From contig JABFGC010000001.1 in assembly GCA_013112685.1 (NCBI GenBank), forward strand, positions 1,302,001 to 1,366,000: a stretch of DNA of 64,000 nucleotides, written 5' to 3'. The stretch is from Chloroflexota bacterium. Its GTDB lineage: Bacteria > Chloroflexota > Anaerolineae > Anaerolineales > Villigracilaceae. Each line of letters starts with the position of its first letter. Positions within the stretch are counted from its first letter, which is position 1. Under the pieces are notes generated by a model. The model was given only the letters and a program-made list of their open reading frames with translations. It ran no database searches and was not told the DNA's origin. Positions 1 to 8,307 of the stretch are shown piece by piece. The position numbers and the translations under genes were made by a program.

Positions 1-333
1 CGGGGTTTGGCGGATTCAAACCGTGTGCTGGTCTCGCTCGATACGCTCCTCGATTCTGACCGGAAGGAAGACAGCTCCCGGCATGAGTATCTGCGCGACG
101 AGGATCAGGATGATCCCTCCGATGTCGTTGAGCAGGAAGGTTTGATCGGGGAGATGACAGCCGCCATTCAAAACCTTTCCGAACGCGAGCGGTTGATCCT
201 GTCCCTGTATTACAACGACGAACTGACGTTCAAGGAGATCGGAAAAGTCCTCGACCTGACCGAGTCGCGGGTCTGTCAGCTGCACGCCCGCGCCATCCTC
301 AACCTGAAAGCGATGATGACCGATGAGCAATAA
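1..333 (+). CDS. fliA: RNA polymerase sigma factor FliA (sigma-28), C-terminal part
   Basis: The gene enters from the left edge, so only about 110 C-terminal residues are visible. They hold sigma region 4: a helix ending in NLSERERLILSLYY followed by the helix-turn-helix FKEIGKVLDLTESRVCQLH, which is typical of FliA/SigD/WhiG-type sigma factors. In the family, FliA directs late flagellar and chemotaxis promoters and is held inactive by FlgM. The next gene starts 11 bp inside its end, so the two are probably coupled. A flgM gene and a good sigma-28 promoter lie 1.9 kb downstream, which supports FliA over a general stress sigma factor. Confidence 0.9.
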   Translation, partial: RGLADSNRVLVSLDTLLDSDRKEDSSRHEYLRDEDQDDPSDVVEQEGLIGEMTAAIQNLSERERLILSLYYNDELTFKEIGKVLDLTESRVCQLHARAILNLKAMMTDEQ

Positions 334-727
334 CATCCCAAAAGTATCCCTCGAAGATTCGTTATACGTTTTGCAGCTGGCGCGCGAAACGGCGCTGGCG
401 AAGAACCGGCAGGCGCAGGCGGAGCGGATGAATCCGGTTGTGGAGCAGATGCGCGGGTTGATCGCCAACGCGAACCAGGCGCAGACCGGCACGCCGTCCA
501 CGGGCGTGATGGGACAGTCCGATTTCAAGGCGTTGTTGAATATCGCAGCCTCGCGCGCCGGTGAAGCGCCCTCCGCCGGGTCGGTTTCATCGGTCGCGGA
601 ACGCAATCGTCTCATCGGCGCGATGGCGCAAGCCAATATGTCGGAAGTGGATATCGCCCGTCAGTTTGGCATGAGCCGCGAGGAAGTCCGGCTGATTTTG
701 GGCGTGCAGCAGAAGAACAGGAGATAA
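323..727 (+). CDS. Small flagellar-locus protein with SwrB/DUF6115-like C-terminal helix-turn-helix
   Basis: This is a 134-residue protein of unknown function overlapping fliA by 11 bp. The C-terminus, VDIARQFGMSREEVRLILG, resembles the short conserved helix pair (IAKxLGxxxGEVELIL) that ends SwrB/YlxL-type proteins, which also follow sigD in Firmicutes flagellar operons. Unlike those proteins it has no N-terminal membrane segment, and the middle is Ala/Gln-rich and probably helical. Position and C-terminal motif suggest a role in flagellar assembly or sigma-factor control. This is inference from synteny and a short motif only. Confidence 0.6.
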   Translation: MSNNIPKVSLEDSLYVLQLARETALAKNRQAQAERMNPVVEQMRGLIANANQAQTGTPSTGVMGQSDFKALLNIAASRAGEAPSAGSVSSVAERNRLIGAMAQANMSEVDIARQFGMSREEVRLILGVQQKNRR

Positions 728-732
728 CCAGG

Positions 733-1488
733 ATGATCAAAGGTCTTTATTCAGCGGTCTCAGCCATGGTGATGAACGCCGTGCGCCAGCAGGCGCTCAG
801 TCACAACATCGCCAACATGCAGACGCCCGGCTTCAAGCAGATTTTCACCTCCGCCGGCGACTTCATGCAGGAGCAGGCGGTGTACGTCAACGGCAAAGCC
901 GGGACAAAGTCCGTGTACGTCGGCAATCTCGGATTGGGTACGCAGATCGGTCTCGAGTTCGTGGATTTCAGCGAGGGCGCGCTTCAACGGACGGATCATC
1001 CGCTCGATTTCGCTTTGCAAGGCAGCGGCTTCTTCCGAGTGGAGACGCCCGACGGCGAGCGCTACACGCGCGATGGGCGCTTCCTGCGCGACGCCGAAAA
1101 CAACCTTGTTACCGTGGAAGGCTTCAGCGTGCTGGATGCCGCGGGTCAGCCGATTCAGTTACCGGACGGGGAAGTTGCGGTGGCATCCGATGGGACGATC
1201 TCTGTCAACGGGGAGGAAGTTGCCCAGTTGGGAATCGGCGTGTTCGAGAATCCCGAAACGGAACTCGAACACACGGAGGGCAATCTGTTCACGGGTCCGG
1301 CGGATTCCACCAGCGAAGATGTCCCGCGCGTGGTGCAGGGTTATCTTGAGATGTCCAACGCCAACCCGTCGCAGGTGATGACGCAGCTCGTGGAAGTGGC
1401 ACGCTCGTACGAAGCCGCGCAAAAACTGGTGCAGAACCAGGATGAGTTGTTGGGCAAGACCATCGCTTCGCTTGGGCGCATCGGATAA
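733..1488 (+). CDS. flgF: Flagellar rod protein of the FlgF/FlgG family (first copy)
   Basis: The 251-residue protein has the N-terminal rod motif MIKGLYSAVSAM with HNIANMQTPGFKQ, a central QGSGFFRVETPDGERYTRDG block and the C-terminal helix QLVEVARSYEAAQKLVQNQD. These are the three hallmarks of FlgF/FlgG/FlgE axial proteins, which are exported by the flagellar type III system and polymerise into the rod. The start has the sequence aggagataaccagg upstream. The length suits FlgF. The assignment between FlgF and FlgG rests on the MIKGLY start and on the more FlgG-like second copy that follows 9 bp later. Confidence 0.85.
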   Translation: MIKGLYSAVSAMVMNAVRQQALSHNIANMQTPGFKQIFTSAGDFMQEQAVYVNGKAGTKSVYVGNLGLGTQIGLEFVDFSEGALQRTDHPLDFALQGSGFFRVETPDGERYTRDGRFLRDAENNLVTVEGFSVLDAAGQPIQLPDGEVAVASDGTISVNGEEVAQLGIGVFENPETELEHTEGNLFTGPADSTSEDVPRVVQGYLEMSNANPSQVMTQLVEVARSYEAAQKLVQNQDELLGKTIASLGRIG

Positions 1489-1497
1489 GGAGTCCAC

Positions 1498-2241
1498 ATG
1501 CCATACTCACTTTTGGGCGCATTGAATATTTCCAAACAGGATTTGCTCAACCGTCTGCGCGACCTGGACGTGACCAGCAGCAACCTGGCGAACGTCAACA
1601 CGGCTGGATACAAAGCGAACCGCTCCAACTTTCAGGAGATGTTGAACCAGCAACTCGAAGAAGGGATGCGGCTGGCTGCTACACAGCTGCTGCCGATGCA
1701 AGGCTCCCTGCGGAGCTCGGATAAGCCGCTCGACTGGGCGATCCAGGGTGAGGGCTTTTTCAGCGTGACCCTGCCGAACGGCGACACCGGCTATACGCGC
1801 GATGGACAGTTCATGCTGGATGCGGAGCGCAATCTCGTCAATGCGAACGGGTATCCGCTCGTTTGGGAGGGCGAGATCCCCGAAGACGCCACCGACATCA
1901 TCATTCGATCCAACGGGACGGTCACCGCCCTGAACGCGGACGGCGAAAGCGCGGACATCGGCGCGGTGCAATTGGCGCGCTTCCCCAACCCCAGCGGACT
2001 CACGAGTTACGGTGACAACGTCTGGCTGGAGTCCGATGCGTCCGGCGCGGCGCAGGCAGGCGAGCCTGGCACGGAAAACTTCGGGGTCATCGCCTCGCAC
2101 AAGGTGGAGGAATCCAATGTGGACTTGGCGCAGGAGTTGACCCGGTTGATGACCCTGCAGCGCTCCTTCAGCATGTCGCTCGCCGCTTTTCAACAAACCG
2201 ATGCGATGATTTCCCAGGCAATCAACCTGCGCAAGGCATAA
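1498..2241 (+). CDS. flgG: Flagellar distal rod protein FlgG (second copy)
   Basis: This 247-residue axial protein has SSNLANVNTAGYKANRSNF near the N-terminus, AIQGEGFFSVTLPNGDTGYTRDG in the middle, and a C-terminal block running VEESNVDLAQELTRLMTLQRSF, which is most like FlgG. It is the distal rod subunit in the family. The start follows AAGGAG at good spacing. No flgA, flgH or flgI follows, so the genes for P and L rings are missing, as expected for a cell without an outer membrane. The stop codon lies inside the -35 element of the flgM promoter. Confidence 0.87.
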   Translation: MPYSLLGALNISKQDLLNRLRDLDVTSSNLANVNTAGYKANRSNFQEMLNQQLEEGMRLAATQLLPMQGSLRSSDKPLDWAIQGEGFFSVTLPNGDTGYTRDGQFMLDAERNLVNANGYPLVWEGEIPEDATDIIIRSNGTVTALNADGESADIGAVQLARFPNPSGLTSYGDNVWLESDASGAAQAGEPGTENFGVIASHKVEESNVDLAQELTRLMTLQRSFSMSLAAFQQTDAMISQAINLRKA

Positions 2242-2265
2242 TGTTTTCACAAAACCTGCCGATAA
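2239..2265 (+). promoter_or_regulatory. Sigma-28 (FliA) promoter for flgM
   Basis: TAATGTTT, 11 bases, then GCCGATAA. The consensus is TAAAGTTT-N11-GCCGATAA, so 15 of 16 positions match at exact spacing. The -35 element overlaps the flgG stop codon. It should drive flgM-flgN-flgK-flgL, a classic late-class operon. Confidence 0.85.
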
Positions 2266-2305
2266 TAGGATTGTGAAACCATCTACCTTGCAGGAGAATC
2301 CGCCC

Positions 2306-2602
2306 ATGAAAATCGAAAACACCAGCCTCCCGCCGCTTTCGTCCACGCCGGCAGATGCCGCCCGGCGCGCGGAAAAGAAGGATTCCCCGAAGGGCGTCTC
2401 CTCCGTGCACGCGGGAGGGGATACCGCCGAAATGTCGGAGGAAGCGCGCCTGTTAGCCAAAGCCCGCGCTGCGCTCGGCAGCGTGGACGAGACCGACGCC
2501 GAACGTCTCGCGGCGCTCCGCCAGCAGATCGAGAGCGGCGATTACACCGTGCAAGTCAACGAACTTGCCCGCAAACTCGCCGCGCGCCTCCATCCCCAAT
2601 AA
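2306..2602 (+). CDS. flgM: Anti-sigma-28 factor FlgM
   Basis: The protein has 98 residues. The C-terminal half, ERLAALRQQIESGDYTVQVN followed by ELARKL, is the conserved FlgM region that binds FliA region 4; the N-terminal half is Ser/Pro/Ala-rich and likely disordered, as in the family. In known systems FlgM is exported through the finished hook, releasing FliA. The ATG at 2306 is chosen over an upstream GTG at 2273 because AGGAG lies at 2292-2296. A strong sigma-28 promoter lies just upstream, giving the usual feedback in which FliA activates its own inhibitor. Confidence 0.88.
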   Translation: MKIENTSLPPLSSTPADAARRAEKKDSPKGVSSVHAGGDTAEMSEEARLLAKARAALGSVDETDAERLAALRQQIESGDYTVQVNELARKLAARLHPQ

Positions 2603-2620
2603 CCGGATAAGGACCCAGCA

Positions 2621-3137
2621 ATGGCAGACGTCACATTCACAACCGATCCATCTCGAACTCGAACACGTGCTGGTGCAGCAGTTCAAGATTTTGAAGGACA
2701 TGCTCGCCCTCACCAAAAGGGAGCGCGAGTCTTTATTGAGCGACCCGGACTCCGTCCTCGGCGTGGTCGAAGAGAAGGAAGCGCTGCTCGACAAAATGAC
2801 GTTGCTGGAAGACCAGTGCCGCAAGATCGTCCAGGGGCTTTCCCTGTCTTTGCGGCTGCAATCCGAAATCACTTCCATCCAGGAATTATTGCCGCATCTC
2901 CAGCCCGAAGAAGCGCGCCGCATTCACACCTTGTCGGAGGGGATTTCCAGTCTCGCCAGCCAGGCGCGCGAACTGAACCGCGCCAACCAGGCAATCGCCC
3001 TCACCAAACTCGACTGGCTCAAAGCCACGCAATCATTTTTGATCAGCATTTTTCTGCCCGACCCGGCTACCGTCCGCCTCAAAGCGCCTCGCCGCGCCGA
3101 GGACACAACGGGTCTGGGCGTCGAGTTCCGAGCATAG
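2621..3137 (+). CDS. flgN: Flagellar export chaperone FlgN (apparent frameshift near the N-terminus)
   Basis: A helical protein of about 171 residues lies between flgM and flgK, the standard place of FlgN, which holds FlgK and FlgL before export. It has a long N-terminal helix (ELEHVLVQQFKILKDM) and later helices ending in RANQAIALTKLDWLKATQSF. The best start is ATG 2621 (MADVTFTTD), but the body is in the next frame. Removing one C at about 2648 joins them as TTDHLELEHVL. Family assignment is by size, helical character and context, since FlgN sequences diverge strongly. Confidence 0.7.
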
Positions 3138-3155
3138 CGGGTGCAGGAGAGTCCG

Positions 3156-4558
3156 ATGCCCACCCTTTCCTCCGGTATCTCCATTGCGCTCCAGGGCGGC
3201 CCTCGCGCACTCGCAGGCGTTGGAAATCATCGAGCACAACGTCGCCAACGCCAGCACGCCCGGTTATCGCAGGCAGAAGGCGTTGCTGACAACCGCGGCG
3301 CCGTCGCCGATTGTCGCTTCCGAGCATGGAATTGGAGCGGGACAGCGCGGCGGAGGCGTAACCGTCGAGAGGATTCAACGCTTCAATTTGGAATTTTTCG
3401 ACGCACGCTTCCGCTCCGTCTCTTCCGAAGCCGGAAACTGGTCGGCGCAGAGTGGAGTTTTATCCCAGGCTGGAGCCTTTGCTCGCCGAAACCACCGAAG
3501 ACGGCTTGCTCCCCAAACTGGACCAGTTCTGGGCGGGCTGGCAAAAACTTGCCGCCGACCCAACCAACGCCAGTTTGCGGGTTGTCCTTCTCGATGACAC
3601 CGCTTCGCTGGCAAACGCCCTGAACCGCCGCGCGACTCAAATTACGCAATTGCGCGCCGAACAGAATCTCGTCGTCACGGATCAAGTCAACAACATTAAC
3701 GCGCTGGCAGACCAGATCGCTCAACTCAACGCCGAGATTTCGCGCGTCCTTTCCATCGGCGAACAACCCAACGACCTCATGGACAAACGCGATCTCGCGC
3801 TCGATCAACTTGCTGAATTGACCGGCGCGGTTTCTTTCAATCAAAAGAATGGAGAAATAATGGTGTCCGTGGGCGGACACGTGCTGGTGATGGGACACGA
3901 CACCTTCAAACTACACACCCAGCCCAACGCCGCGGATTCCAGCGTGGTGGATGTGTACTGGAGCGACGATCAAAAGTTGAATCCGCCCGGCGGAAAATTG
4001 AAAGGCACGTTGGAAGTCCGCGACAAGGTTTTGGCGGATCAACTGGCGGGGTTGAATACCTTTGCAAACGGGATCATCCATCAGGTCAATGCCATTCACC
4101 GCACCGGCTTCGGCTTGAACAACGCGACAGGCGTGGATTTCTTTTCAGGCACGAACGCCAGCGACATCGCCGTCAATCCATTGCTTGATCATGCGAGCAT
4201 TGCCGCATCGAGCGGAGCGAGTCAAGCCGGGAACAGCGACATCGCGCTGCAAATCACCAATCTGAAAACGGTCAGAGGGATGAAAGCCGGGACCGCCACG
4301 CTCAATGAATTTTATAACTCGCAGGTCACCGAACTGGGGGTCGTCACGAAACGCGCCGCCGATAATGCCTATCAACATGGGCTTGTCTCAAAAGCCCTGA
4401 GCGACCAGCGCGAATCGGTTGTCGGAGTCTCTTTGGATGAGGAAGCCGCGGACATGGCGAAGGCGCAGAAGGCGTATCAAGCCGCGGCGCGCGTCCTGAC
4501 CGCCTACGACGACCTGCTCGATCTGGTCATCAACCGCATGGGCTTGGTCGGGCGTTAA
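3156..4558 (+). CDS. flgK: Hook-filament junction protein FlgK/HAP1 (two apparent frameshifts)
   Basis: FlgK is the first hook-associated protein and is exported with FlgN. The start MPTLSSGISIALQ is in one frame. Dropping a G at 3194-3196 continues as AALAHSQALEIIEHNVANAS, the axial-protein signature. Dropping a G at about 3468 continues as LEPLLAETTEDGLLPKLDQF, a FlgK hallmark. The C-terminus, AKAQKAYQAAARVLTAYDDL, matches FlgK/FlgL ends. The reconstructed length is about 466 residues, normal for the family. Both breaks are +1 and fall outside key motifs, so I read them as sequence errors. flgL starts 10 bp downstream. Confidence 0.87.
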
Positions 4559-4568
4559 GGAGCATGAG

Positions 4569-5497
4569 ATGAGGATCACGCATCAGATGATGGCGGATAA
4601 CGCCATCCAGAACATGTCGGAGAATTTGGAAAAGGTGAGCAAACTACAAGGGAAGTTGTCCACAGGGAAGCAGTTCCAGGCCGCGTCGGAAGACCCGGCG
4701 CGGGCTTCGGTCAGCCTGAGCCTGAAGTCCAACCTGCGGACGCTCGAATCCTATGCCGGCACCGCCGAGTCCGCCAAAAATTGGATGACCGCCGCCGACA
4801 ACGCCCTCGGCGCACTGGACGACATCGGCATCCGCGCATCGAACCTGATCCTGCGCGGGCTCAACGATTCGCTGTCAGGCAATGAACGCGCCAATCCGCT
4901 CGCAGCCGAGATGCAGGATTTGCTGAGCCAGGCGGTTGAACTCGGCAATACCTCCATGAACAATCAATATATCTTCGCCGGGTATCAGGTTAACGCCAAA
5001 GCCTTCGAGTTGGGCCGATTCTGCCGCGGCGCTGTTGGATTACCAGGGTAATCCGTTTACTCCGAAGGTCGTGAACTATCTTGGAGATGCGGGCATCATG
5101 CAGCGCAGCCTGGGACCCGATCAGTCCGTCACGTTGAACGTGCGCGGCGACCGAGGCGCTCAATGGGTTGTTGCAGAATTTGATCCTGGCGGTCAATGCC
5201 CTGAAGCAAAACGACACGACTTCTTTAGCAGCCATTTTGACGAACCTGCGCTCCTCGCTGGATGTCATGGATCAATACCGCACCTCCAACGGCGCCCGGC
5301 TGCGGCAGGTGGAATCGGCGGCGGATTTCCTGGAAACGATGAAGATCGAAACGCAAAGCCTGCTCTCTAAAAATGACGACATCAATATGGCGGAGGGAAT
5401 CGCATTGCTGGCAAATCAGCAGACCACCTACGGCGTTGTATTGGAGGTCAGCCAGCGCGCCATTTCCGCGCTCAGCCTTTTCGATTATTTGAAGTAG
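4569..5497 (+). CDS. flgL: Hook-filament junction protein FlgL/HAP3 (two apparent frameshifts)
   Basis: The N-terminus MRITHQMMADNAIQNM, then KLQGKLSTGKQFQAASEDPA, is the flagellin-like D0/D1 start of FlgL. The frame breaks at 5012-5014 (GGG where GG is needed: FELADSAAALLDYQG) and at about 5151 (GACGAG read as GACCGAG: RGDEALNGLLQNL). The C-terminus, LEVSQRAISALSLFDYL, is intact. The reconstructed length is about 308 residues, typical of FlgL. The family forms the second ring between hook and filament. It is the last gene of the sigma-28 operon; csrA follows after 161 bp. Confidence 0.87.
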
Positions 5498-5658
5498 GGC
5501 TTACAATACCCAACGTATCGTAAAAGCGCCAGGGAGTGGTTGAGAAACGATAAAGTGTTTCTTTGCCACAGAGAACATTGAGAAAAACTCTTGTCTCTGT
5601 GATCTCGGTGGCTAGTCCGCGGAATAGCCTGAAGAAGCAAATCTACGGAGCAAATGAT

Positions 5659-5949
5659 ATGTTGGTGTTAAATCGAAAAGTGGACGAAAGCATCGTGATC
5701 GGCGATTCGATTGTGGTCACCGTGCTGGCAATCGAAGGGGAACAGATCAAGATCGGGATCAACGCGCCGCGCGATGTGCCGATCCTGCGAAAGGAAGTAT
5801 TCGATGCCGTGCAGGATCAGAAGAGGATTCAGGAATTGATGGCGAAGGAAACGAAGCCGGAGTCCTTCGAGCAATTGCGGACGTTGTTGTCTTCTGAAAG
5901 CGAAAAGGATGCGGAGGAATCGGAAAATAAGGAAGATGTTTCCGGTTAG
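5659..5949 (+). CDS. csrA: Translational regulator CsrA
   Basis: This 96-residue protein starts MLVLNRKVDESIVIGD and continues IKIGINAPRDVPILRKEVF, the near-invariant CsrA core that binds GGA motifs in mRNA hairpin loops. ATG 5659 is used because GGAG lies at 5647-5650 and the CsrA N-terminus begins exactly there. After residue 55 there is an unusually long acidic tail (about 40 residues, rich in Glu, Ser and Lys) not found in the 60-70-residue family type. In Gram-positive bacteria CsrA represses flagellin translation and is sequestered by FliW. No fliW is in this window. Likely sites are seen in the fliC leader. Confidence 0.9.
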   Translation: MLVLNRKVDESIVIGDSIVVTVLAIEGEQIKIGINAPRDVPILRKEVFDAVQDQKRIQELMAKETKPESFEQLRTLLSSESEKDAEESENKEDVSG

Positions 5950-5975
5950 TTTCATCCTGTGGGCTAACTCGCAAC

Positions 5976-6012
5976 AAGCGCTTCTTTCCATCGAAAGGGG
6001 CGCTTTTATTTT
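5976..6012 (+). terminator. Rho-independent terminator after csrA
   Basis: The stem AAGCGC...CTTTC / GAAAG...GCGCTT closes around CATC and is followed by TTATTTT. It separates csrA from the chemotaxis operon. Confidence 0.65.
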
Positions 6013-6024
6013 GCTGCCGTACAA

Positions 6025-6124
6025 ATGTCGCTGCGAGGGTGTTTTCCTCGAAGCGCTGTTCTACAAGGCATTTCCGGTCAATGAGAGGTTGCCGCGCGGC
6101 GCCTTGCGCCACTCGCAATGACAT
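6025..6124. repeat. Repeat family A, copy 1 (palindromic element with terminal inverted repeats)
   Basis: The left end ATGTCGCTGCGAG is mirrored by the right end CTCGCAATGACAT. The internal text (GGGTGTT..CTCGAAGCGCTGTT..TTCCGGTCAAT..GAGGTTGCCGCGC) is shared with copy 2 at 42976-43056. Both copies are preceded by TTTTGCTGCCGTACAA. It has no coding capacity and looks like a MITE or REP-type element. Confidence 0.75.
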
Positions 6125-6172
6125 GATGCGTAAATAAAATTTATCCTCTTTTTGGTTTTTCTTTATGGGCGC

Positions 6173-6205
6173 TTTACTGGGTAAACGGCAACCCTGTGCT
6201 ATCTT
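6173..6205 (+). promoter_or_regulatory. Putative promoter of the chemotaxis operon (TTTACT-N21-TATCTT)
   Basis: TTTACT at 6173-6178 and TATCTT at 6200-6205, with an extended TGC before the second box. The same pair with the same 21-bp spacing precedes flgC and the M23 peptidase gene. Spacing is longer than for a normal sigma-70 promoter. Confidence 0.4.
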
Positions 6206-6242
6206 AGGACGGGACAATGGCGCACGCGCCATGCCGGCGATT

Positions 6243-8294
6243 ATGCAAACAAACAAACCAACGGGAATCGCTTTCGATATCAGCAGGGATGAACTGCCGA
6301 TCTTCCTGGCTGAAGTGGATGAACACTTGCAGGCATTGGATAACGGTCTGCTTCACCTACAGCAGGAGGAAGCCAATTCCGAACTCGTTCAGATCGTGTT
6401 CCGTTCCGCGCATACCATCAAGGGCATGGCGGGCATGATCGGTCACCACCGCATGACCGACGTGACCCACGCGCTGGAAAATGCGCTAGACGGCGTCCGC
6501 AAGAACAGCATCCAAATCTCGACCCGCCTGATCAACCTGTGCCTGGACGCCGTTGATTGTCTGCGGATGCTGCGCGAGGAAGTCGCCACTTCACAGGTCA
6601 GCGGCGCGGATGTTGAGGAGATCGTGTCCGCGCTTAGAGAACTTGTCGAGGAGGAGAAAACCGAATCAGCCCCGGAGACGGCTGCTCCGCTGACGATGGA
6701 AACCGAGACCGGCAGTTTGCAGGGCAAATCGTTTCAGGTCCGCGCGAAGATTGATACGAATGCCATGGCTTCGGCGGCGCGCGCCTTTCAGTTGATGATG
6801 GCATTGCAGGACCTGGGCGCGATCCAGTCCATGAGTCCGAGCCAGGCGGAGATCGAAACAGCCTCCTCGGTCGGGGAGTTTGCGGCGATGGTCGTGACGG
6901 ACCAGCCGTTTGAAAAGGTCAGCGCGGCGTTGACGCGCATCTCCGGCGTGGACGAAATTTCCATCAACGGGCAGGTTGTGCTTTCGGGGGGAGTCGCCAG
7001 TCCGAGGGCGGGGGAAAAGCCGGAAAACGCCTCCCAGCCCCAGGTCAGGAATGAGGCGGGTTCGGGTCAACCGTTACGCGAGCGGCGCAGCGCGGATCCA
7101 TCCGGCAGGCGCATCAGCGACCTGACGCTCCGCATGAACGTGGAGCACATGAACAACCTGATGAACCTGGTGGGCGAACTGATCATTGACCGCAATCGTT
7201 TGAAGCAGATCCACAGCCGCCTGCAGAGGTTCAACAGCGATTACGACCGGATTTCCGAAGCCGTCACGCACCTGGGGCAGATCGCCGATCAACTCCAGGA
7301 AGAGATCATGCGCATCCGCATGTTGCCGATCGGGAGTGTGTTCAGCAAGTTCCCGCGCATGGTGCATGACATGTCGCAGCGGGTCGGCAAACTGGTCAGC
7401 GTGGCGGTTCACGGGGAAGAGACCCGCATGGACCGCTCGATGATTGACGAGATTTACGACCCGCTCATTCACTTGATTCGGAATTCGGTAGACCACGGCA
7501 TCGAAACGCCGCAGGAGCGCCTCGCCGCCGGAAAGCCGGAACATGGCACTGTGACCCTGACCGCCCGCCACGAGCAGGGGCGCATCGTCCTGACGGTGGA
7601 GGATGACGGGCGCGGTATTGACGGCGAAAAACTGCGCCGCAAAGCCGTCCAAAAAGGCTTGATTTCGGCGGAGGATGCGGCGGGGCTTGGCGAACAGGAG
7701 TGCGTGGACTTGATGTTCCTTCCCGGTCTTTCCACGGTGGAGAACGTCACGGAATTTTCCGGGCGCGGCGTCGGTCTGGATATTGTCAGGAACAATATCC
7801 AGCGCGTGAACGGTTCCATCCAGATTGAAACCCGGCGCGGGCTGGGAACGAGGCTTCAGATCGTCCTGCCGCTCACGCTCGCCATTATCCCCTCCCTGCT
7901 GGTCAGCGTGCAGGGAGCGATCTTTGCCCTGCCGATGGTCATGATCACGGAGACGGCGCGGCTGGAGCGGTCGGAGATCAGGCGCGTCAACCAGAGACCG
8001 GTCATCCTGCTGCGCGGAAACGTGCTTCCCCTGGTGCCGCTTGCCGATATTTTCAACCTTCCGCGGGCGGAGACGAAGGAGGAAAAACGCCTCTTCGTGG
8101 TGGTGATCCAGTCGGGGAATCAACAGATCGGCTTGATCGTCGATTCGCTGATCGGCGAGGAAGAGGTCGTCGTTAAGTCGCTGGGCGCGTTCGTCGGGGA
8201 CATCCCCGGCATCTCCAGCGCGACCATCCTCGGCGATGGGCGGGTGGCGTTGATCGTGGATGTGTTCAATCTATTCAAACTGCTTGGAATGTAG
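6243..8294 (+). CDS. cheA: Chemotaxis histidine kinase CheA
   Basis: CheA autophosphorylates and passes phosphate to CheY and CheB. Counting from ATG 6243 (683 residues), the Hpt domain has the phospho-acceptor His at residue 57 in RSAHTIKGMAG. A linker follows, then the dimerisation domain (MNLVGELIIDRNRL), an HATPase with LIRNSVDHGIE, EDDGRGIDG and GRGVGLDIVR boxes, and a C-terminal CheW-like domain. No frame break is seen. The start is uncertain: ATG 6231 (MPAIMQTNK) is also possible and neither has a clear Shine-Dalgarno. Earlier in-frame starts would precede the putative promoter. cheC follows after 13 bp. Confidence 0.93.
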   Translation: MQTNKPTGIAFDISRDELPIFLAEVDEHLQALDNGLLHLQQEEANSELVQIVFRSAHTIKGMAGMIGHHRMTDVTHALENALDGVRKNSIQISTRLINLCLDAVDCLRMLREEVATSQVSGADVEEIVSALRELVEEEKTESAPETAAPLTMETETGSLQGKSFQVRAKIDTNAMASAARAFQLMMALQDLGAIQSMSPSQAEIETASSVGEFAAMVVTDQPFEKVSAALTRISGVDEISINGQVVLSGGVASPRAGEKPENASQPQVRNEAGSGQPLRERRSADPSGRRISDLTLRMNVEHMNNLMNLVGELIIDRNRLKQIHSRLQRFNSDYDRISEAVTHLGQIADQLQEEIMRIRMLPIGSVFSKFPRMVHDMSQRVGKLVSVAVHGEETRMDRSMIDEIYDPLIHLIRNSVDHGIETPQERLAAGKPEHGTVTLTARHEQGRIVLTVEDDGRGIDGEKLRRKAVQKGLISAEDAAGLGEQECVDLMFLPGLSTVENVTEFSGRGVGLDIVRNNIQRVNGSIQIETRRGLGTRLQIVLPLTLAIIPSLLVSVQGAIFALPMVMITETARLERSEIRRVNQRPVILLRGNVLPLVPLADIFNLPRAETKEEKRLFVVVIQSGNQQIGLIVDSLIGEEEVVVKSLGAFVGDIPGISSATILGDGRVALIVDVFNLFKLLGM

Positions 8295-8307
8295 AAAGGC
8301 AGGAGCC

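Noticed and set aside
4355..4370. GCCGATAA inside flgK as an internal sigma-28 promoter
   Set aside because: No TAAAGTTT-like box lies 11 bases upstream, and it falls within conserved coding sequence.
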